Source: Competibacteraceae bacterium UBA6584
Lineage (GTDB): Bacteria > Pseudomonadota > Gammaproteobacteria > Competibacterales > Competibacteraceae
Direction of reading: 5' to 3'
Length of the DNA stretch: 11,049 bases
Assembly (NCBI GenBank): GCA_002433805.1
Contig: DJIW01000069.1
Location: 4,604-15,652, forward strand
Notes under the pieces: model-generated
What the model saw: only the letters and a program-made list of their open reading frames with translations
Told to the model about the DNA's origin: nothing
Databases searched by the model: none
Shown here: positions 8,128 through 11,049 of the stretch, piece by piece
Layout: every line of letters starts with the position of its first letter
How positions within the stretch are numbered: the stretch's first letter is position 1
Translations under genes and position numbers: made by a program

Positions 8128-8975
8128 GCGCTTTTCCTACTCATATGGACCGGTAATTCTACCGTAAACTCTGATCCCTCGCCTAATTGACTGCCGACCG
8201 TGATTTTGCCGCCGTGTTTTTCAATAATGCCATAGGAGATACTGAGTCCCAAACCGGTCCCTTCGCCGAACGGTTTGGTGGTGAAAAATGGGTCAAAGAT
8301 TCGCTCCAAGTCTTTGTTTGAAATTCCTTTACCACTGTCTTTAATGGAAATTCTGACCCAATCGTCCAAGGGTTCTGTCGTGATCCAGATCTGCCCTCGT
8401 TCGGGAATGGCTTGGGCGGCGTTTTGCAGCAGATTCATGAAAACCTGATTGATTTGCCCGGCGTAGCATTCCACCAGCGGCAAACCGCCGTATTCACGAT
8501 GGATGGCGATACGGTCCTTATGCTCTCTCGACAACAGGTTCAAACTGGACTCGATGCCGCTTTGCAAATCCGCCATGACCAACCCGAGGTCATCGGTTCT
8601 CGAAAAGGTGCGTAAATCCAATACGATTTGCTTGACCCGATCCGCGCCACTGTTACAACTGGAAATCAATTCTTGTAAGTTTTTTTCAATCGTCTCGAAG
8701 CGAGCCAGATCCTTCTGTTTATCGCCACGCCGGCGCTTTTGACCTTCCATCTCCGCCAAACCGGAATACGCCAGGATAATTCCATTCAAGCGTTCGATAT
8801 ACTCCTCAATGAATTCCAAATTGTTATGAACGAAGCTGATCGGATTGTTCAATTCATGCGCGATGCCCGCGACCAGCAATCCCAACGAAGCCATCTTTTC
8901 CGAGTGAATCAACTGTTCTTGCGTGCGGCCCAGCTCTTTATAGGCCACCTCGATTTGATGGTTGCGGTTGACCAA
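8124..8975 (-). CDS. Histidine kinase core (HisKA + HATPase), cut off from its CHASE2 sensor part
   Basis: This open frame (283 residues if started at TTG 8975) holds the catalytic half of a sensor kinase. The H-box is SEKMASLGLLVAGIAHELNN with phospho-accepting His40. The ATPase part shows the N-box around N181/N185 (FMNLLQNAAQAI), G1 DSGKG (213-217), the F-box DPFFTT (228-233) and G2 GEGTGLGLS (237-245). The class is NtrB-like/HisKA. The frame continues upstream without shift through seven codons to a TAG (8997-8999) and then into the CHASE2 gene, so the two look like halves of one kinase. The TTG start has no evident ribosome site and there is no ATG before codon 28, which would remove the front of the H-box helix. 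Independent translation is therefore doubtful. The stop codon overlaps the ATG of the response regulator, its expected partner. A separate soluble kinase is possible but less likely. Confidence 0.85.
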   Translation of the reverse strand: MVNRNHQIEVAYKELGRTQEQLIHSEKMASLGLLVAGIAHELNNPISFVHNNLEFIEEYIERLNGIILAYSGLAEMEGQKRRRGDKQKDLARFETIEKNLQELISSCNSGADRVKQIVLDLRTFSRTDDLGLVMADLQSGIESSLNLLSREHKDRIAIHREYGGLPLVECYAGQINQVFMNLLQNAAQAIPERGQIWITTEPLDDWVRISIKDSGKGISNKDLERIFDPFFTTKPFGEGTGLGLSISYGIIEKHGGKITVGSQLGEGSEFTVELPVHMSRKSA

Positions 8976-8996
8976 TTCTTGATTGACGCTCGTCAG

Positions 8997-8999
8997 CTA
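8997..8999 (-). other. In-frame amber codon between CHASE2 sensor and kinase halves
   Basis: On the - strand the codons read ACG CAA TAG CTG ACG. The frame is the same before and after the TAG, and the predicted linker helix continues smoothly (IAERTQ, stop, LTSVNQELVNRN). A single C-to-T change from CAG (Gln) would explain it. TAG is used as an ordinary stop by pstA and the DUF1028 gene here, so genome-wide reassignment is unlikely. Options are a recent nonsense mutation, a sequencing or assembly error, read-through, or reinitiation at TTG 8975. Confidence 0.85.
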
Positions 9000-10193
9000 T
9001 TGCGTGCGCTCCGCGATTCTGGCTTCCAGCGTGCGGTTGGCTTCTTCGAGCAAGCGCCGGCGATCTTGATCCATCACCAAGGAACGCGCCAGCAGGTGAC
9101 TTCCATAAACCAAGGCAATGCCGATTAAAATAGAAAACAGCGGCAGCCAGAGCGTAAATTGGGTGAAGATGAGGTGCGCGATAATAAAAAACGCCCCGAC
9201 GACGCCGATCATGGCCAATAAGCCTACAACCGGCCTTAGCACGATCAACAGCAATCCTGGAACTAGCGTGAACGCGAGCACTAAAAGCGCCTGCGCGGGT
9301 TTGCCCAAAGTCGATACGAAGGAGCCATCCAACAGATTGCTGATGAGAGTGGCCTGAACCTCGACACCCGCCGTGGTGTTACCCGACACCCAGGAAAACG
9401 GCGTAAAAAACGTATCGCCCGATAAATGCTGAGCTTCCGGAATCGTTTCCAGCGAGCGGCCCACCAAGACGATCTTGTCTTTAAAAATACCCGGCGGCAA
9501 CAAACGGGAGTAATCGAGCGCTTGATAATACGAAACCGTGCTGATGGTCCGGGGCGGACCCCGGTAATCCATGAGTAATTCCTTGGAAAAATCTTGCTTG
9601 CTCAAAACGTTTCGTTCCGGAGCCGAAAGATATTTACCGACGACTTGCAGCGCGAAGGACGCCAGACCCGGCGAGAGCAAGCGCGAGCGCCGCACCACGC
9701 CATCGGGATCGACTGTGATAATGGGGCTTCCAACCTCAGTAACCTTGGCCAACTCAGGCAAGGGGTCGATTCGGGTGGTCAGCCGGAATAACGGATCGTT
9801 CACGACGCCGATGGCGCTGACCAGCACGACATTGCCCGCCTCCCGCATCGCCTGCTCCAACGCAAAATCTTCCTCGGGCTCCGAAGGCTCGGAAAACAGC
9901 ACATCCATACCGATGACTTTAGCGCCCGCTTGATGGAGCTGGCGGATCAACTGTGCGTGCATGCTGCGCGGCCACGGCCATTGTCGCTTGATTTCAGCCA
10001 AGGACAATTCGTCGATGGCGACAATGACGATTTGACTGGGCGGAGGTTGAACGCCGCGCAAGGCGAATAACAAATCCAACCCTTTAAGCTCCAGCAGCGA
10101 GAAAAAGGAAAGATTGGTAACAATTAATGTCAACCCTGCGGCAATAACGGCAGCGAGGAAACCCCTGGTTAAGGGCTGAGCCAGTGAGACCAT
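8997..10193 (-). CDS. CHASE2 domain membrane sensor, N-terminal part of an interrupted histidine kinase
   Basis: As written, a 398-residue protein ending at TAG. A first membrane helix (about 11-32) leads into a CHASE2 extracytoplasmic sensor domain (about 35-295). Family hallmarks are LKGLDLLFALRG (36-47), IVIVAIDELSLAEI (55-68), the WPWPRSMHAQLI segment (72-83), and GAKVIGMDVLFSEPSEPEED (90-109). About three closely spaced membrane helices follow (about 300-370). The protein ends in a charged helical linker (MDQDRRRLLEEANRTLEARIAERTQ region, 374-398). That linker normally runs straight into a kinase, diguanylate cyclase or adenylate cyclase. Here the kinase core lies in the same frame immediately after the stop. 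Alone, the product would be a sensor with no output domain. The ATG is preceded by a weak GGAA about 11-14 bases upstream. It is the first gene of its operon, after about 620 non-coding bases. The ligand is unknown. Confidence 0.85.
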   Translation of the reverse strand: MVSLAQPLTRGFLAAVIAAGLTLIVTNLSFFSLLELKGLDLLFALRGVQPPPSQIVIVAIDELSLAEIKRQWPWPRSMHAQLIRQLHQAGAKVIGMDVLFSEPSEPEEDFALEQAMREAGNVVLVSAIGVVNDPLFRLTTRIDPLPELAKVTEVGSPIITVDPDGVVRRSRLLSPGLASFALQVVGKYLSAPERNVLSKQDFSKELLMDYRGPPRTISTVSYYQALDYSRLLPPGIFKDKIVLVGRSLETIPEAQHLSGDTFFTPFSWVSGNTTAGVEVQATLISNLLDGSFVSTLGKPAQALLVLAFTLVPGLLLIVLRPVVGLLAMIGVVGAFFIIAHLIFTQFTLWLPLFSILIGIALVYGSHLLARSLVMDQDRRRLLEEANRTLEARIAERTQ

Positions 10194-10209
10194 TTATTTT
10201 TATTCCAGG

Positions 10210-10249
10210 CTAGAAGCGATCTAGAACATTCATGAAATAACCTAGAACA
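10210..10249 (-). repeat. Three TTCTAG boxes at helical spacing before the CHASE2 gene
   Basis: On the + strand CTAGAAGC (10210-10217), CTAGAACA (10221-10228) and CTAGAACA (10242-10249) start 11 and 21 bases apart, close to one and two helical turns. Read in the direction of the CHASE2 gene these are GCTTCTAG, TGTTCTAG and TGTTCTAG. The nearest ends 17 bases before the start codon. Such phasing suggests binding of one regulator on one DNA face, perhaps a repressor or the operon's own regulator. The factor is unknown. Confidence 0.45.
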
Positions 10250-10263
10250 ATCAATTTTTTCAA

Positions 10264-10319
10264 TTTCCATTGGAAACAGGCGAAAATTCGACGCGAATAG
10301 AAGTCCTCATCAATGAGGA
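10264..10319. repeat. Cluster of three short perfect dyads upstream of the CHASE2 gene
   Basis: Three different palindromic elements follow each other: TTTCCA-T-TGGAAA (10264-10276), ATTCG-ACG-CGAAT (10286-10298) and TCCTCAT-CA-ATGAGGA (10304-10319). Their centres are about 22 and 19.5 bases apart. They could be operators for the sensor-kinase operon or small stems in its leader. A further GCTCA-CCCAT-TGAGC lies at 10386-10400. The sequences are not related to each other, so a single binding protein is not implied. Confidence 0.35.
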
Positions 10320-10456
10320 AAGCAGGTGTTGAAATGCCCAATGTCGGCGCGCGCATCCTTACCAAAACGAGTTTACAAACTTATCGCTCACCCATTGAGC
10401 ATGGAGCGCTTTTCAGGATGAGGCTGATTTTATGAGCTGCTGTTAGGGCTACGGGT

Positions 10457-10495
10457 CGGATACCGTTCGGCGGGCGTCGCACTCAATCCGTTTTT
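10457..10495 (+). terminator. Weak terminator-like inverted repeat
   Basis: CGGAT (10457-10461) and ATCCG (10486-10490) are complementary and followed directly by TTTTT (10491-10495). The stem is only 5 bp with a 24-base GC-rich loop. No + strand gene ends just before it, so this is a marginal candidate. Confidence 0.15.
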
Positions 10496-10546
10496 GCAAA
10501 TCGCATACCGCCTTTCGTCGCGCCACTAACTTTCTCCCGATTATTC

Positions 10547-10714
10547 AGTGTAGTCAAAAACCTCGCGGATGATGCCCGTCGATTCTGGCTACACTTGGGG
10601 TCCAGACGCGCCCTCGGCGCAACCCGACGAGCTTCGGCCGGGCGCTCGACCTCAATCGAGCGGGGGAACCGCGCCTGGAATGCGAACCCACCTATTTCGT
10701 GGGTTCAGCCTGAA
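10547..10714 (+). other. Hairpin-rich element, possible structured RNA or mobile-element remnant
   Basis: At least five inverted repeats lie in 168 bases. AGTGTAGTCA (10547-10556) pairs with TGGCTACACT (10586-10595); its one mismatch is a U-G wobble if read as + strand RNA. GCGCC-CTC-GGCGC is at 10608-10620. CGCTCGA (10643-10649) pairs with TCGAGCG (10656-10662). GAACCCAC (10684-10691) pairs with GTGGGTTC (10699-10706) around CTATTTC. TTCAG-C-CTGAA is at 10704-10714. I do not recognise the family. A small RNA, a dispersed palindromic repeat, or the remains of a transposable element end are all possible. Confidence 0.35.
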
Positions 10715-10815
10715 ACATTCCTTAAAAGGGTAATCCACTATCGAAACATCCAACGGCCGGCTATCCAGCGCGTCTTGACTTCGCTTCCGAAAAACAGCAA
10801 CGCCTGAAATAGCGA

Positions 10816-11049
10816 TTAAGGCCGCGTGGGTCCACCGCACCGCGACTCCGATGCGGGGCGCTCCCCGCAAACCGGACAGGCCGAGTCGCGCCGCGCTTTT
10901 AAAATCCGCCAGTCCATTCGGGCGACATCCAGCAGTAACAGCCGGCCCTGGATCGTCTCGCCCGCACCCGTCAGCACCTTGATCGCCTCCACCGCTTGAA
11001 GGCTGCCGATCGCGCCGACCAGCGGCGCGAGCACGCCGGTTTGGGCGCA
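10816..11049 (-). CDS. moeB: C-terminal part of a MoeB/ThiF/HesA-family adenylyltransferase (partial)
   Basis: The window edge cuts the gene; only the last 77 residues are visible. These enzymes adenylate the C-terminal Gly of a small sulfur carrier such as MoaD or ThiS, for molybdopterin or thiamine synthesis. The visible part starts CAQTGVLAPLVGAIGSLQAVEAIKVLTG, shown here across two diagnostic stretches: the conserved Cys followed by GVLAP, and GSLQAVEAIK. Then come GRLLLLDVARMDWR and the second zinc CxxC, in SACPVCG. A short Arg/Gly/Pro-rich tail ends in TAA at 10816-10818. MoeB, ThiF and fused rhodanese versions cannot be told apart from this end alone; the missing N-terminus would hold the ATP-binding Rossmann motif. 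The absence of a rhodanese domain after CPVCG argues against the MoeZ/Uba4-like fusion. Confidence 0.8.
   Translation of the reverse strand, partial: CAQTGVLAPLVGAIGSLQAVEAIKVLTGAGETIQGRLLLLDVARMDWRILKARRDSACPVCGERPASESRCGGPTRP

Larger units (their letters stand above)
10194..10815. other. Long non-coding stretch between the moeB-like gene and the CHASE2 gene
   Basis: About 620 bases contain no frame that I would call a gene. Open frames here are short, lack ribosome sites and lie across inverted repeats. The part nearest the CHASE2 gene is AT-rich and should hold that operon's promoter. It contains three CTAGAA boxes and three short dyads. The middle has a few weak hairpins. The part from about 10540 to 10720 is GC-rich and dense in stems. 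No strong sigma-70 or sigma-54 promoter match, tRNA or CRISPR repeat was found. No clear intrinsic terminator follows the moeB-like gene. Confidence 0.6.

Noticed and set aside
8997..8999. TAG as a reassigned sense codon (e.g. pyrrolysine or a recoded genetic code)
   Set aside because: pstA and the DUF1028 gene end naturally at TAG, and no recoding machinery or context is visible. A mutation, error or ordinary leakiness is simpler.
10321..10380. Sigma-54 promoter candidate on the - strand (TTGGTAAGGATGCGC)
   Set aside because: The spacing between the GG and GC elements does not fit the -24/-12 rule, and the rest of the consensus is absent.
10313..10435. A 40-codon + strand open frame starting ATG at 10313, with a second ATG at 10334 preceded by AGGTG
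   Set aside because: It is short, overlaps a palindrome, has no recognisable motif, and codes divergently inside a presumed control region. It cannot be separated from chance without homologues.
10595..10807. A 70-residue + strand frame across the hairpin-rich region
   Set aside because: It starts with TTG, has no ribosome site, runs through several perfect inverted repeats, and its translation is Arg-rich with no family resemblance. Better explained as a non-coding element.

Overview
The window looks like chromosomal DNA of a GC-rich proteobacterium, most likely a gammaproteobacterium. I base this on the long-form PstC/PstA permeases, the start contexts with GGAGG-type ribosome sites, and the style of the NtrC-like regulator. 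No marker gene fixes the genus. Genes fill most of the window and fall into two blocks that converge near 5.73 kb.

Block 1 (+ strand, 1-5709) is a complete high-affinity phosphate uptake operon, pstS-pstC-pstA-pstB-phoU. A good Pho-box-like double repeat lies at 48-65. PstS binds phosphate in the periplasm, PstC and PstA form the channel, PstB hydrolyses ATP, and PhoU links transport to Pho signalling. PstC and PstA both carry the extra N-terminal/periplasmic region found in a subset of proteobacterial Pst systems. No phoB/phoR is present here.

Block 2 (- strand, read right to left from 10193 to 5758) is a signalling unit. It starts with a CHASE2 membrane sensor, followed by a histidine kinase core, a sigma-54-dependent NtrC-type response regulator, and a DUF1028 protein with a C-terminal peptidoglycan-binding-like domain. 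The CHASE2 part and the kinase part lie in one reading frame and are separated only by a single TAG codon at 8997-8999. Without it they would form one ordinary 689-residue CHASE2 histidine kinase. Kinase and regulator overlap by ATGA.

The right end (10194-10815) is about 620 bases with no convincing gene. It is rich in small inverted repeats and carries three CTAGAA boxes at helical spacing just upstream of the CHASE2 gene. The window ends inside the 3' part of a MoeB/ThiF/HesA-type adenylyltransferase gene on the - strand.

The most noteworthy points are the in-frame amber codon splitting the sensor kinase, the uncharacterised DUF1028 protein downstream of a sigma-54 two-component pair, the lower GC of the sensor/regulator genes compared with both flanks, and the hairpin-rich non-coding stretch near the right end.
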